64,000 nucleotides of DNA from JAAFHI01 sp039793685 (GCA_039793685.1 JBDRAL010000086.1:62001-126000); one strand, 5' to 3'. Counted from the stretch's first letter, positions 52,057 to 61,051 are shown. Notes: a model not told the origin generated them from the sequence alone. Numbers and translations are program-made.

Positions 52057-53073
52057 TCACTTCAGTTGGGACTTCACCCGGGCGATGGCGCGCTTGATGA
52101 AGTCATCCTGTCCCTGTGCCAGCTTGTCGGCTGATTCATAGGCCGCGAGCGCTTTGGCGAACTTTCCGGCCCGTTCATACACATAACCGAGTTCCCGAAA
52201 GACGCTCAGTTCGCTCGGGGTCTTGATGGCGAGCTTTTCGAGGGCGGCGGCGGCCCGGTCGTACTGGTTGCTGCGCGAAAGGGCCAATCCCAGGTTGAAC
52301 AGGGCCACCAGATCATCGGGTTTGGCGGTCACCGCCGCGTCGAGTTCCGGAACGGCTTTCGCGAACTGCCGGATCGCAACGTACAAGCGCCCCAATGCCC
52401 CTCCCCCGGCGGGCGTACCGTCCAGAACCTTTACTTTCTGCGCCGCGGCGGTGGCCTTTGCCGTCAGCCCCGCGTCGGCCGGATTCGCCGTGACGCGCGA
52501 AATCAGGATTTCGGCCAGCAACCGCCACGAATCGAGGTCCTTGTCATTGAGTTCGACAGCCTTGTTGAGCGCCGTCAAGGCGCTTTCCTCGTTGTTGGAC
52601 CGGTAGTGGGCAAATCCGAGCAAATAGTAGAAAGCGGGGTCTACTTTGGGCTGCTTCACCACAAATTCAAGCTCGGGAACCGCCTCGGCGTACTTTTCCG
52701 AATAAAAATACGCCCGGGCGAGCGCGGTGCGGGCCGTCGGGTCTTCCTGTTTTTCCTGCGCCAGCGTCAGTTCGCGTGCTTTTTTGAGGGAGTCAATGGC
52801 GGTATCGTATTTTTTAAGTTGAAGGCGACAGAGACCGATGAGTCGGTAGGCGGTCGCATTCGCGGGTTCCTTGACCACCACCGGTTCGATTTCCGTCAGG
52901 GCGGCGGCGTATTGACCCTGCTGGTAAAGGGAAATTCCCTTTTGAAGCCGCGCCTGCGACTCCTCATCCCCCTGAGCGAATCCCGCAAACGGAGAAACCA
53001 GGAGGAAGAAAACCCCCACAACCAGCGATTTCCATTTTGAAAGACCCGCGGGTTTTACCTTGAACTGCCTCAT
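52057..53073 (-). CDS. Exported TPR-repeat protein
   Basis: The protein has 338 residues from the ATG at 53073 (GGAGG 9 bases upstream; another ATG lies at 53094). Signal peptide about 1-34, ending FAGFAQG. At least seven TPR-like units follow, for example ARLQKGISLYQQGQYAAALT, NATAYRLIGLCRLQLKKYDT, DPAFYYLLGFAHYRSNNEES and DLVALFNLGLALSRSNQYDR. TPR arrays mediate protein-protein contacts; periplasmic location is expected. No partner is evident in the neighbouring genes. Confidence 0.88.
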   Translation of the reverse strand: MRQFKVKPAGLSKWKSLVVGVFFLLVSPFAGFAQGDEESQARLQKGISLYQQGQYAAALTEIEPVVVKEPANATAYRLIGLCRLQLKKYDTAIDSLKKARELTLAQEKQEDPTARTALARAYFYSEKYAEAVPELEFVVKQPKVDPAFYYLLGFAHYRSNNEESALTALNKAVELNDKDLDSWRLLAEILISRVTANPADAGLTAKATAAAQKVKVLDGTPAGGGALGRLYVAIRQFAKAVPELDAAVTAKPDDLVALFNLGLALSRSNQYDRAAAALEKLAIKTPSELSVFRELGYVYERAGKFAKALAAYESADKLAQGQDDFIKRAIARVKSQLK

Positions 53074-53166
53074 TCTAGACAACCTCCGGTCCATTGTTTA
53101 ATCTTCGGCATTCCTTAAAAAAGTGCCTTTTCATCCAAGAACGCCGCCACCCGACCGTCTCCGACC

Positions 53167-54027
53167 ATGTCGCAAACATCCGAAACCCAGATTGAACAAC
53201 GACATCCGAACGATACGCCGCTGACCGAACAGGACCTGGCGGCTTTCGATAAATTTTTCTCCAAATTCCTCAACAAACGGCCGGATGATTCGATGTCGTT
53301 CCTGAAAAGTCTGGCCCTGTTCCGCCGCGGCGATCTTCGGGAGGCCGTTTCGGCAATCGCGCTGCTGGAGGGGATGTACAACTCCATGCTCCCGAACGTC
53401 AAACAGCGCGACCTGCTGCTCAGCTTTCCGTCGGTCATTACCAACCTGCACAAGATGGTCTTCGGGTTCAACCAGAGCTACGGCGGACTCGAAGGACAAA
53501 CGGTTCAGGGCTTCGCCCGCGATCAGGTCATGGGACACCTCGACGGGACTGAAATGTTTCGGCTTGACCTCGACAAGGCGCTCGAAGACTTTCCCTCGAT
53601 TCTGGAAGACGACCACAAGCTGCTTTCGGACTACATCGCCGAGGGACTTTCCGGCCAACGGGTTGAACGGACCTACCGCTTCATCGTCTCGATCCTCGCG
53701 GATCACCCGTTTCTGGTTCTTATTCCGGCCACGGAGCGAAACAGTACCCAGGCCATCGGACGCCTTCGCAAAACCGTCGAGCAACGCCTCGGCGAGAAAT
53801 TCGACGAATTCATCATCGAATTTTTCACGGTTGGCGGCGGATTTCTCCGGTGGGCCGGCGACCACCTCCACATCGGAGGGGGAAACCCCTTGTTCGACCC
53901 CTATTTCGCCTCGCCTGAATCCGAAACCGTGACCGCCTTCAAGGTGAAGTTCAGCGAACACAAGTTCATGCTGGCCCGGCGGATCATCGGCACAGATTTT
54001 CCGAACATCAAAATTGAAGCGAACTAA
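53167..54027 (+). CDS. Conserved-looking cytosolic protein of unknown function
   Basis: The protein has 286 residues with no signal peptide or membrane segment, and is mostly helical in its first 200 residues (e.g. LTEQDLAAFDKFFSKFLNKR, LREAVSAIALLEGMYNSMLP). The C-terminal part has Gly-rich and aromatic runs (FFTVGGGFLRWAGDHLHIGG). I recognise no domain. Codon use resembles the surrounding genes, so it is likely real despite the lack of a clear ribosome site. It is divergent from the TPR gene by 93 bases. Confidence 0.65.
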   Translation: MSQTSETQIEQRHPNDTPLTEQDLAAFDKFFSKFLNKRPDDSMSFLKSLALFRRGDLREAVSAIALLEGMYNSMLPNVKQRDLLLSFPSVITNLHKMVFGFNQSYGGLEGQTVQGFARDQVMGHLDGTEMFRLDLDKALEDFPSILEDDHKLLSDYIAEGLSGQRVERTYRFIVSILADHPFLVLIPATERNSTQAIGRLRKTVEQRLGEKFDEFIIEFFTVGGGFLRWAGDHLHIGGGNPLFDPYFASPESETVTAFKVKFSEHKFMLARRIIGTDFPNIKIEAN

Positions 54028-54110
54028 ACCTACCTTTATTCAAATCCGGGTGGTGACGCCTCCCTTTTCAATTCGGGATCGCCGCCATCCAGCACACTTC
54101 GGAGAACTTC

Positions 54111-54752
54111 ATGAAAGCCACTTTTATTCTTCAAACCATGCTGGCGGGAGGTTTTCTGGTCGTCAGCGCACTCCCCTTGCCCGCCATTGAAAAAACCGGT
54201 CCACGACCTGAAGAAACCTGTTCCTGCCCCACAACCGCCGAAAATCCCCAATCGAGGTGCTACGCCATCACCGCTGGCGATACCTCAATTTCCCGCTGCG
54301 GCATGCTTCCCGGAAGTTGGCCGGTCCGACTGGAAACGCACGCCATGCCCCTTGAAAGCCACTTTGAGTTTTTCTCACGAAACGCTCAGGCCCCGGTCAC
54401 GATCCAGTATTTCAAGGATGCACCGGTCAACCCCCGCATCTCTTTGGGCTGCCCCGGCGGCAAAGACTGCGGGACCATTGAAATTCTTGAAAAAATAACC
54501 GTTTACGGTCGGGTGTTTATCGGGGATTTGGAGGTGAACCGCCTCGTTTCCCTGAAGAAAACCATCCGGGAAAACCCTCAACAAACCTTTTCAATATCGC
54601 TCAAGAACCAGAATCCTGTTCAAGTCAGGTTCTTTTTACAGTTCCTTTCGAATCGCCCGTTGACATTCAAGACCGAACCCACCGGTGGAATCACCTTTGA
54701 AGCCTCAAAGAGCACCCTCGACGCGACCATCGCCGCCCTCGGTCTCCACTGA
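54111..54752 (+). CDS. Exported protein of unknown function
   Basis: The protein has 213 residues; ATG at 54111 with GGAG 6 bases upstream. Signal peptide about 1-24 (MKATFILQTMLAGGFLVVSA). The mature part has six Cys residues (ETCSCPTT, RCYAITAG, RCGMLPG, GCPGGKDCG), suggesting disulfides. No family is recognised. A strong terminator follows at 54774-54805. Confidence 0.68.
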   Translation: MKATFILQTMLAGGFLVVSALPLPAIEKTGPRPEETCSCPTTAENPQSRCYAITAGDTSISRCGMLPGSWPVRLETHAMPLESHFEFFSRNAQAPVTIQYFKDAPVNPRISLGCPGGKDCGTIEILEKITVYGRVFIGDLEVNRLVSLKKTIRENPQQTFSISLKNQNPVQVRFFLQFLSNRPLTFKTEPTGGITFEASKSTLDATIAALGLH

Positions 54753-54773
54753 AGCCTGTTTTTGACAACAAAG

Positions 54774-54805
54774 ACCGGGCACGGAGGCTCCCCTCCGTGC
54801 CCGGT
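54774..54805. terminator. Bidirectional terminator between convergent genes
   Basis: A 13-bp stem (54774-54786 with 54793-54805) extended by one further G-C pair, and a following TTTC. It serves the exported-protein gene and probably the hydrolase gene on the other strand. Confidence 0.85.
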
Positions 54806-54834
54806 TTCATTTCACCGCACTGTATTCGGTCGGT

Positions 54835-56331
54835 TTATTTGCCGGACACCGCTTTGCCCGGTTTCGCCAACCCGGTTTGAACTTTCAGCCATTCGGACAT
54901 GGTTTCGAGCGCAACCGGGGCGATGGTTTCCTCAAGGTATTTGTATTCCGACGGCGCGCCCGTCTTCGTCGTCTGGAAAAGATGGTTGAGGTTGGGGAGT
55001 TCAACCGTTTTGAAATTCCGGTTGCCCCCCGCTTTCAGGGCTTTTTCGATTTCTCCGAGGTTTTCCCTGCACGGGACCTGCAAATCGAGCGAACCATTGA
55101 TGGCCAGGACGGGAATTTTCAGTTTTTGAAGTGCGGCACGCGGGTCGTACGCCAGGAAGAACCGGAACCACGGGGTGTTGAGCGTTCCAATCGAACCGCG
55201 AAGGATTTTCGCCTCCTCCTCGCGTTTCTTCTCATCCTTTACATCCGCGACGACCGTTTCCACCGCTGCCTTCATTTTCTTTTCGGCCTCGGCTGGGTTC
55301 GGTTCGGCAAGCAGAATGTTGAAGAACTCCTTCTGTACCCGCGTGTTGCGCTCGATGGCCGCCGCCGCCATTCCCTCGGCTTTCGCGATGAGCGCGCCCT
55401 GCGCAACGAGAATTTCATCACCGCGCGTCCCCGGCCCGGCCATCAGAACGATGAAGGCCACGTCCTTCGACCGTGCCGCCACCATCGGGGCAACCAGTCC
55501 GCCTTCGCTATGCCCGATGAGACCGATCCGTTTGGGATCGATTTCCTTCCGGGTTTTCAGGAACGCCACGGCGGCTTCCACATCGGTTGCGAAATCGGCG
55601 CTTGTCGCCGCGGGGAAATTGCCGGTGGATTTCGCCACGCCCCGGTCGTCGTACCGCAAAACCGCGATTCCGTTCCGGGTCAGATGGTCGGCCAGCACCA
55701 GAAACGGCCGGTGACCGAGCAGAAATTCGTCCCGGTTCTGCGGCCCCGACCCGGTAATCAGCACGACCACGGGGACCGGTCCTTTGGCATCGGCGGGCAG
55801 GGTGAGGGTCCCGGCAAGTTTGACGTCCTTCGCGGCCGGATTTTCGAAACTGACGTCTTCTTCCTTGTACGGGTAAGGTTTTTTGGGGTCCTGCGGCCTG
55901 GTTTTGGCGGCTATCGGCCCCGTCGCCCGTGAAAAATCAAGCGGCAGCGAGCTTCCCTGCGTAAAAGTGCCGCTCATCTTCGTGCCGTCTCCGTTCAGGT
56001 TCCCGGCGTAGACGATGTTTCCCCGTTTTAACACGAAAGAGAATTTCGGACCGTCCGACGTCACGGAATCGAGTTTCAGACCGCTGGCCCCCTGATCCGG
56101 GCTGTCCATCGTTCCGGAAAGGGTTTTTCCATCGGGTTCGAGAGCAATATGGAGAATCAGGTCGAGCTTGATGGAGCCGACGTCCAGCGTTCCCTTCCAG
56201 TCTCCGACGAACGCCTTCGGACCGACTTCGGTTTTGGGGGCTTCCTGGGCGAAAACGGTCCCGAGCTGGGCCATCGCCAGAATGAAAAAAAGAGCGAGCC
56301 TTCCGGAAAGAAGGCGCAAACCAGAGGACAT
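54835..56331 (-). CDS. Exported alpha/beta hydrolase with N-terminal beta domain
   Basis: The protein has 498 residues; AAGGAG lies 8 bases before the ATG. Signal peptide about 1-29. Residues 35-145 form a beta-rich domain (FVGDWKGTLDVGSIKLDLIL) often seen before this hydrolase type. The hydrolase part (about 150-490) has the oxyanion region VLITGSGPQNRDEF, RYDDRGVAKSTG, and the nucleophile elbow GHSEGG with Ser275. A likely acid residue is in AINGSLDLQVPC and the His in LPNLNHLFQ. This matches dienelactone-hydrolase or peptidase-S9-like esterases acting in the periplasm. The substrate is unknown. Confidence 0.9.
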   Translation of the reverse strand: MSSGLRLLSGRLALFFILAMAQLGTVFAQEAPKTEVGPKAFVGDWKGTLDVGSIKLDLILHIALEPDGKTLSGTMDSPDQGASGLKLDSVTSDGPKFSFVLKRGNIVYAGNLNGDGTKMSGTFTQGSSLPLDFSRATGPIAAKTRPQDPKKPYPYKEEDVSFENPAAKDVKLAGTLTLPADAKGPVPVVVLITGSGPQNRDEFLLGHRPFLVLADHLTRNGIAVLRYDDRGVAKSTGNFPAATSADFATDVEAAVAFLKTRKEIDPKRIGLIGHSEGGLVAPMVAARSKDVAFIVLMAGPGTRGDEILVAQGALIAKAEGMAAAAIERNTRVQKEFFNILLAEPNPAEAEKKMKAAVETVVADVKDEKKREEEAKILRGSIGTLNTPWFRFFLAYDPRAALQKLKIPVLAINGSLDLQVPCRENLGEIEKALKAGGNRNFKTVELPNLNHLFQTTKTGAPSEYKYLEETIAPVALETMSEWLKVQTGLAKPGKAVSGK

Positions 56332-56514
56332 TGAACGATCTCCTTGAAGGAAGAATGGCGTGGAAGCGGTTGCGTGCGGTCCGGATGGGTCATCCAGTGA
56401 AATCCGGAAGGGATTCTACGCCGGGGTATCCTTCAAAACAAAAGACTTGTTTCAATTTCCGACCGTCTGATTTAGCCTAGGGGCACACCAAATTCGACCG
56501 GAGACGATCCGCCG

Positions 56515-58389
56515 ATGAAACGAAGTGTCTTCTGGCTTTTCGCGTGCGTCCTGTTCGTCAGCGCCCTGACGGTCGCCGCCGACAAAGGCCCCGCCGCCGA
56601 TTCCATGCCACTGGCCCGGATGATTCCGCGCGGGGCGATTGCCTATGTTCAGGCCCGCAACCTGGCCGACCTGTTCGGCCGCTGGCGGAAATCACCGGCC
56701 CACGACCGCTATTACAACAGCGACAATTTCAAGGCGTTCCAGCAGTCCAGGCTCTTTGCCAAATTGAGCGAACGACTCAAGGAATTTGAAGATGGCGCCG
56801 GAATCCAGATGGACGAAACCCGGATTGCCGAAATGGCGGGCGGGGCGACGGCGGTCGCCATGTACGACATGGGCAAGCTGGAAATCGTTTATGTGACTGA
56901 ACTTCCGGCTGCGAAAGCGTCACTGACGGCCCTTTTCAAACAGTCGGCGAAATTCGAGGAGCGAAAAGCCGGGAACAACCCGTATTTCGTCCTTGAACTT
57001 GCCACCGACGGCGGACGAATGCGGCAGGGGCTGAGTTTTGCGTCGGTGGACGGAAAGTTCATTGTTTCGACCACCGAAACACTGATGCAGCGGACACTCG
57101 GAAATCTCGCGGCCGAAAGCGCCGACCGGCTCTCCGACGACATCGCCCCAACGCTGGCCGTCGCCGATGGTTTTCAGGCCCACGACGTGACGCTCTGGAC
57201 CGACCTTCCCCGACTGAAGGCTCAGCGGTTCTTCAAGTTGTACTGGATTCAGGGTAAAGCAGCCGCCGGGCTGGACGGCATTTCGGCGACTCTGGCCGAC
57301 CTCGATCTGTCCGCGGACGGCATTCTGGAACGGCGCTGGTCGCTCTATGACGAAACGGCCCGCAAATCGGTGAAACCCGCCGAAACCCGGAATCCCATCG
57401 ACTTTCTGAAACTCGCCACGGGGTCGCAATTCCTCGACGGGGAATCCCTGGATTCCGCGACGGGCGAGGCGAAAGCCGCTTCCGCCGTGATGCAAACGCT
57501 CTTCCCGGCCGTCCGGCCGACGGCGGCCCCGTCCGACCCGCCCTCAATCACGACCGGTGGGGATTCGCGCGGTGCAAACGGCGAACGCTACGCCGATCTC
57601 GATGAACGTTTCGACCGCGACATCGACGATCCCAGCCTTGCCGTTGGAAATGCGAAGGATAAAGCCAAAACCGCAGCCCCGACCGTCGATCCGCTTGAAA
57701 CCGAACTGGCCGGAATCCTGAAAGCCGCCGGTCCGACCCTGGTCGCCCGGCTCGGCTCGGCCAAAACCGATGCGGCCACGAAATACGTCACGTTTGACCG
57801 GGCCGTGATTCTCGAATTCAAAAACGGGATTGATGCCAAAAAGTATGAAGCGGTCATTTCGGAAATGATTTTCCGCCGCTACCTCGTTGCGGGCACGCTA
57901 CGGGGCATCGAATGGCGAACCAACGACAAAGGGATCACCGCTCCGAACATCGGCGGCATCGCGGAACAGGGTGGGGCGTATTTCATTGATGGCAAACGCC
58001 TTGTCATCGCCAATTCCGTGGCTTTCGCCGAATCATTGAAAACCCGGATGATCGCCGCCGCTCCCCTTCCCGAATCCGGCGAACTCAAGCGCGTGACCCG
58101 GCTCGCCAGCTTCCACCTCAAAAGTTCGGGCGTCAGTTTTCGGAATCTGATGAAAAACGTGGATTACACCTTCAGCGAAGGTCTTGAAGGTATCGGTGAC
58201 GAGGCGGAAGGCGGCGACCAGAATGTTTCCTTCTTCGGCCAGAACATCGCCTCCCTGCTGACCGTGGCCTCGGAATTCGACCAGATTACCCTCGAAGCCG
58301 TCCGTGGAGAGAAGGCGCTGACCGAAGCCGTCACTTACCGGTACGGCACCCCGGCCAACGCAGTCCGGCAGCCGCGACCGGGAGAATAA
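56515..58389 (+). CDS. Large exported protein of unknown function
   Basis: The protein has 624 residues. Signal peptide 1-22 (MKRSVFWLFACVLFVSALTV). It begins with a DUF3352-like theme (RMIPRGAIAYVQARNLADLF, then VAMYDMGKLEIVYVTELPA, FIVSTTETLMQRTLGNL) and continues with a second block of similar beta/alpha pattern from about residue 400. The family link is tentative. The stop TAA at 58387 runs into heptad repeats. Confidence 0.68.
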   Translation: MKRSVFWLFACVLFVSALTVAADKGPAADSMPLARMIPRGAIAYVQARNLADLFGRWRKSPAHDRYYNSDNFKAFQQSRLFAKLSERLKEFEDGAGIQMDETRIAEMAGGATAVAMYDMGKLEIVYVTELPAAKASLTALFKQSAKFEERKAGNNPYFVLELATDGGRMRQGLSFASVDGKFIVSTTETLMQRTLGNLAAESADRLSDDIAPTLAVADGFQAHDVTLWTDLPRLKAQRFFKLYWIQGKAAAGLDGISATLADLDLSADGILERRWSLYDETARKSVKPAETRNPIDFLKLATGSQFLDGESLDSATGEAKAASAVMQTLFPAVRPTAAPSDPPSITTGGDSRGANGERYADLDERFDRDIDDPSLAVGNAKDKAKTAAPTVDPLETELAGILKAAGPTLVARLGSAKTDAATKYVTFDRAVILEFKNGIDAKKYEAVISEMIFRRYLVAGTLRGIEWRTNDKGITAPNIGGIAEQGGAYFIDGKRLVIANSVAFAESLKTRMIAAAPLPESGELKRVTRLASFHLKSSGVSFRNLMKNVDYTFSEGLEGIGDEAEGGDQNVSFFGQNIASLLTVASEFDQITLEAVRGEKALTEAVTYRYGTPANAVRQPRPGE

Positions 58390-58510
58390 GCAGTTAGTGG
58401 TTAGTGGTTAGTAGTTAGCAGTTAGTGGTTAGTTCTTTACAAGTAGCCACCAATTAATAACTAACTACTAACTGCTAACTACTAACTGCTAACCACTAAC
58501 TGCTAACAAC
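58389..58510. repeat. Inverted pair of heptad arrays (AGTGGTT/AGCAGTT type)
   Basis: Six 7-mers (AGCAGTT, AGTGGTT twice, AGTAGTT, AGCAGTT, AGTGGTT) at 58389-58430 are followed by about 25 other bases, then seven or eight heptads in inverted orientation (ACTGCTA-, ACTACTA- and ACCACTA-type) at about 58456-58510. The two arms can form a long imperfect hairpin. The right arm ends immediately before the ATG of the next gene. Confidence 0.9.
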
Positions 58511-58518
58511 TGGCAACT

Positions 58519-59214
58519 ATGAACAGCACCCACCGGGCGGGCGTCGGAACGTTCGCCCTTTTTCTTTTGGCGGTGGCGATTGTCCTGAGTGTGACGGAAG
58601 TTCCGGTAACGCGCCGGAAGCCCGTTACGCCAAAGGTCAAGTGTGCGGCTCTTGCCTTGAGGGACAATGTGACGCCGTTTCAGAAGTGGGGATCGCGGAA
58701 TTTCACCATCGACAATCTGAACGCTGCCTATGACCGGACGTGGTACTTCACGCAAAACCCGGAGTACAACCGGAAGGCGGAGGTGCTGGAGGCCCTGAAC
58801 CGTGCGCTTTCGGAGTACGACGCGGTGGATCTTTTCCTGCTCGCACACGGCAACCGGTTTTATGAGTGGGTGCGGGAGATTCCGGCGGAACGGCGGGCGA
58901 AACTGCGGCTGGTCTACAACACGGGCTGCGAAAACCTCGACCAGCACCGGATGTGGCTCGCGCTCGGGGCGAAAACCTACGTCGGACACCCTGGCGTGAG
59001 CATGTCGCCGATTTTCTATGTCTATTTTTTAAGGCGCTGGACGTCCGGGTGGACGGTCGCGGAGGCGACGCGCGAGGGAAATCTCCGGATGCGCGGCGTT
59101 CTCGGGCGGGTTCAATTCGCTTCGGCGGGAATTCTCGATGCGGATGAATTGTACCGGTCGTCGGAAGCGGCGGTTTTTGGTGACGCCGGGCTGACCGTGG
59201 GGGTCGGAAGATGA
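58519..59214 (+). CDS. Possible caspase-fold (clan CD-like) membrane-anchored protein
   Basis: The protein has 231 residues with one N-terminal membrane anchor (about 10-27). The soluble part contains AVDLFLLAHGNRFYEW (H110-G111) and, 27 residues later, LRLVYNTGCENLD (C137). These follow hydrophobic strands, as the His-Cys dyad does in caspase/CHAT/C25-type proteases. The next strand AKTYVGHPGVSMSP also fits the fold. The His-Cys spacing is shorter than in typical caspases, so this is only a suggestion. The start ATG at 58519 has no clear ribosome site because repeats precede it. Its stop overlaps the next gene by 4 bases. Confidence 0.62.
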   Translation: MNSTHRAGVGTFALFLLAVAIVLSVTEVPVTRRKPVTPKVKCAALALRDNVTPFQKWGSRNFTIDNLNAAYDRTWYFTQNPEYNRKAEVLEALNRALSEYDAVDLFLLAHGNRFYEWVREIPAERRAKLRLVYNTGCENLDQHRMWLALGAKTYVGHPGVSMSPIFYVYFLRRWTSGWTVAEATREGNLRMRGVLGRVQFASAGILDADELYRSSEAAVFGDAGLTVGVGR

Positions 59215-59540
59215 AGAAATGGCTCGTTCATCCCCCGACCGTCGCCCTCGCGGGGCTGCTGTTTCAGATATTTCCGCCGATTTTCATCATTTTCATCGCC
59301 GACGCGGCCTTCGCGCGGGGTCGGTGGCTTTCGGAAGGGGCCGAACGGACGGTTTCGCTGATGTTTTTGACGCTGGCGGGATGCGTCAGCTTGGGACTCG
59401 GCGGATTCGGGACGTTTCTGTGTCTGTCGCGGCTGAACGGCTGGCGGGCGGCGCTGTGGATTGCGGTCGGGAGCTTTCCGGCGCTGGTTGGCTGCGTCCT
59501 GTATCTCTACGCCGTGTTGATTTTCCTCGCGTGGGTGTGA
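59211..59540 (+). CDS. Small membrane protein
   Basis: The protein has 109 residues with three hydrophobic segments (about 8-30, 43-68 and 78-103). Its ATG overlaps the stop of the possible caspase-fold gene (ATGA), so the two are translated together. No family is recognised. It might anchor or control its partner. Confidence 0.65.
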   Translation: MKKWLVHPPTVALAGLLFQIFPPIFIIFIADAAFARGRWLSEGAERTVSLMFLTLAGCVSLGLGGFGTFLCLSRLNGWRAALWIAVGSFPALVGCVLYLYAVLIFLAWV

Positions 59541-59566
59541 AAAAAGCGGCGGACCGGAAAAATCGC

Positions 59567-59593
59567 CACGGATTTCACGGATTACACGGATTC
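59567..59593. repeat. Three nonamer repeats (CACGGATTN)
   Basis: CACGGATTT, CACGGATTA and CACGGATTC follow each other at 59567-59575, 59576-59584 and 59585-59593, just before the FKBP gene. The 9-base period distinguishes them from the heptads elsewhere in the window. Confidence 0.85.
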
Positions 59594-59611
59594 ATCTTTC
59601 AAGGAGCATTC

Positions 59612-59938
59612 ATGGCCGAATTACAGATTGAAGAACTTCAGGTCGGAAGCGGCAAAACCGCCGAACCGGGCAAGGTTGTACAGGTTCACTACACCGGCTG
59701 GCTGACCAACGGAACCAAATTCGACAGTTCGCTCGACCGGCGGCAGCCGTTCGAATTCATTCTCGGCGCGCGACAGGTCATTTCGGGCTGGGATCAGGGC
59801 GTGGCCGGGATGAAGGTCGGCGGCAAGCGCAAACTGACGATTCCGCCGGAAATGGGCTATGGCGCGCGGGGTGTCGGACCGATTCCGGGCAATGCCACGC
59901 TGGTTTTCGAAGTCGAACTGCTCGACGTGAAGCCGTAA
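59612..59938 (+). CDS. FKBP-type peptidyl-prolyl isomerase
   Basis: The protein has 108 residues, a single FKBP domain without signal peptide; AAGGAG lies 6 bases before the ATG at 59612. Family motifs are VQVHYTGWLTNGTKFDSSLD, QVISGWDQGVAGMKVGGKRK, PPEMGYGARG and NATLVFEVELLDV. The active-site aromatic residues typical of FKBP12 (Tyr, Phe, Trp, Tyr) are kept. It is a cytosolic folding helper, and a single-gene or two-gene unit with the following ORF 4 bases away. Confidence 0.95.
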   Translation: MAELQIEELQVGSGKTAEPGKVVQVHYTGWLTNGTKFDSSLDRRQPFEFILGARQVISGWDQGVAGMKVGGKRKLTIPPEMGYGARGVGPIPGNATLVFEVELLDVKP

Positions 59939-59941
59939 CCG

Positions 59942-60613
59942 ATGCGACTGGTGCTGGTTCCCTGCCACGCGGTCTGCGTAACACCCGAAGCCGATGATCC
60001 TGCCGATGACGCGGCATGGGCGTTGCAGACGTTTCAACACGGGGAACCCTCCTTTTATATAGAGCACATCCGCCGGGCTGTCGAAGTCGCCGCTCAAGCG
60101 ACCGAGGCCCGGCTGATTTTTTCCGGCGGGATGACGCGGGCCGAGGCCGGACCGGTCAGCGAAGCCGAAAGTTACTTCCGGGTGGCCGAGCGGTTCGACT
60201 GGTGGGGCTTCCCCGAAGTCTCCGAACGCGCCGAGACGGAGGATTTCGCCCGCGATTCGTTCGAAAACCTCCTTTTCGGGCTTTTCCGCTTTCGGGAACT
60301 GACCGGGACGCTTCCCGATTGGGTGACGGTCGTCGGCTGGGGGTTCAAATGCGAGCGTTTCGACCTGCACCGCGCCGCCATCGGATTTCCCGCCGAAACG
60401 TTTGAATACCTCGGCGTCAACGACCCGGCGGACCTCGCGGGCGCGCTCGTGGGCGAGGCGAAAACGATTGAACTTTTCCGGGCGGACCCGTGCGGTGAGA
60501 CCGGAGTGCTGGCCGAAAAGCGGCGGCAACGAAATCCTTTCAACCGAACGCCGCCTTATCCGGTTTCCCTTTCCGGATTGCATTTCCTGCCTCAGCGCGA
60601 AGGAAAAGGTTAG
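59942..60613 (+). CDS. DUF218-like protein
   Basis: The protein has 223 residues beginning MRLVLVPCHAVCVTPEADDP. Recurring DUF218/YdcF-type features are seen: a first strand followed by EARLIFSGGMTRAEAGPVSE, AETEDFARDSFENLLF, and VTVVGWGFKCERFDLHRAAI. It has no N-terminal membrane helix, unlike SanA or YdcF, and resembles the soluble forms known from fungi and some bacteria. The activity is unknown. It starts 4 bases after the FKBP stop. Confidence 0.75.
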   Translation: MRLVLVPCHAVCVTPEADDPADDAAWALQTFQHGEPSFYIEHIRRAVEVAAQATEARLIFSGGMTRAEAGPVSEAESYFRVAERFDWWGFPEVSERAETEDFARDSFENLLFGLFRFRELTGTLPDWVTVVGWGFKCERFDLHRAAIGFPAETFEYLGVNDPADLAGALVGEAKTIELFRADPCGETGVLAEKRRQRNPFNRTPPYPVSLSGLHFLPQREGKG

Positions 60614-61051
60614 TGCAGTTTTGGATTGCGTGCGACCTTCTTGCCAAACGGTGAATGACGCGCTTATTGGATGTAGCCCACGTCCGGAGCGCTTTGGCGA
60701 GGACGTGGGGAAATGTGTCAAAACATTGATTTCATAGGATTTTACGGCGAAACATGTTCCCCGTAGCCTCGCAAAAAACGCTGCGGCTACGGGCTATGCC
60801 CAATATTCCACCCACCCACGCGGCGGTGAGTTTGGTCGCAAACAATCGAGAACCGCTCTAACTTCGGCCCTATCCCTCGAACATTAAAATCGAGCTGCCG
60901 CCCACAACCGCCTTGCGTCGAAAACCACTTGAGTTTTACGGTGAGCAAGACTGGCCTCTTTTGGCTTTTTTGGCGGCGCTCCTCGTTTCGTCCTTCCGAT
61001 TCCGGGATTTGCCCCGATTTTCTCCCGCCCGGATGCTCCCGAAAGTACGAA
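60614..61051. other. Gene-free region with two palindromic hairpins
   Basis: These 438 bases precede the SulP gene. Two 9-bp inverted repeats stand out: CCCACGTCC at 60677-60685 with GGACGTGGG at 60701-60709, and CCCGTAGCC at 60760-60768 with GGCTACGGG at 60785-60793. Each is followed by non-T-rich sequence, so they do not look like terminators; they may be REP-like elements or part of a leader. Nothing else was recognised. Confidence 0.65.
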
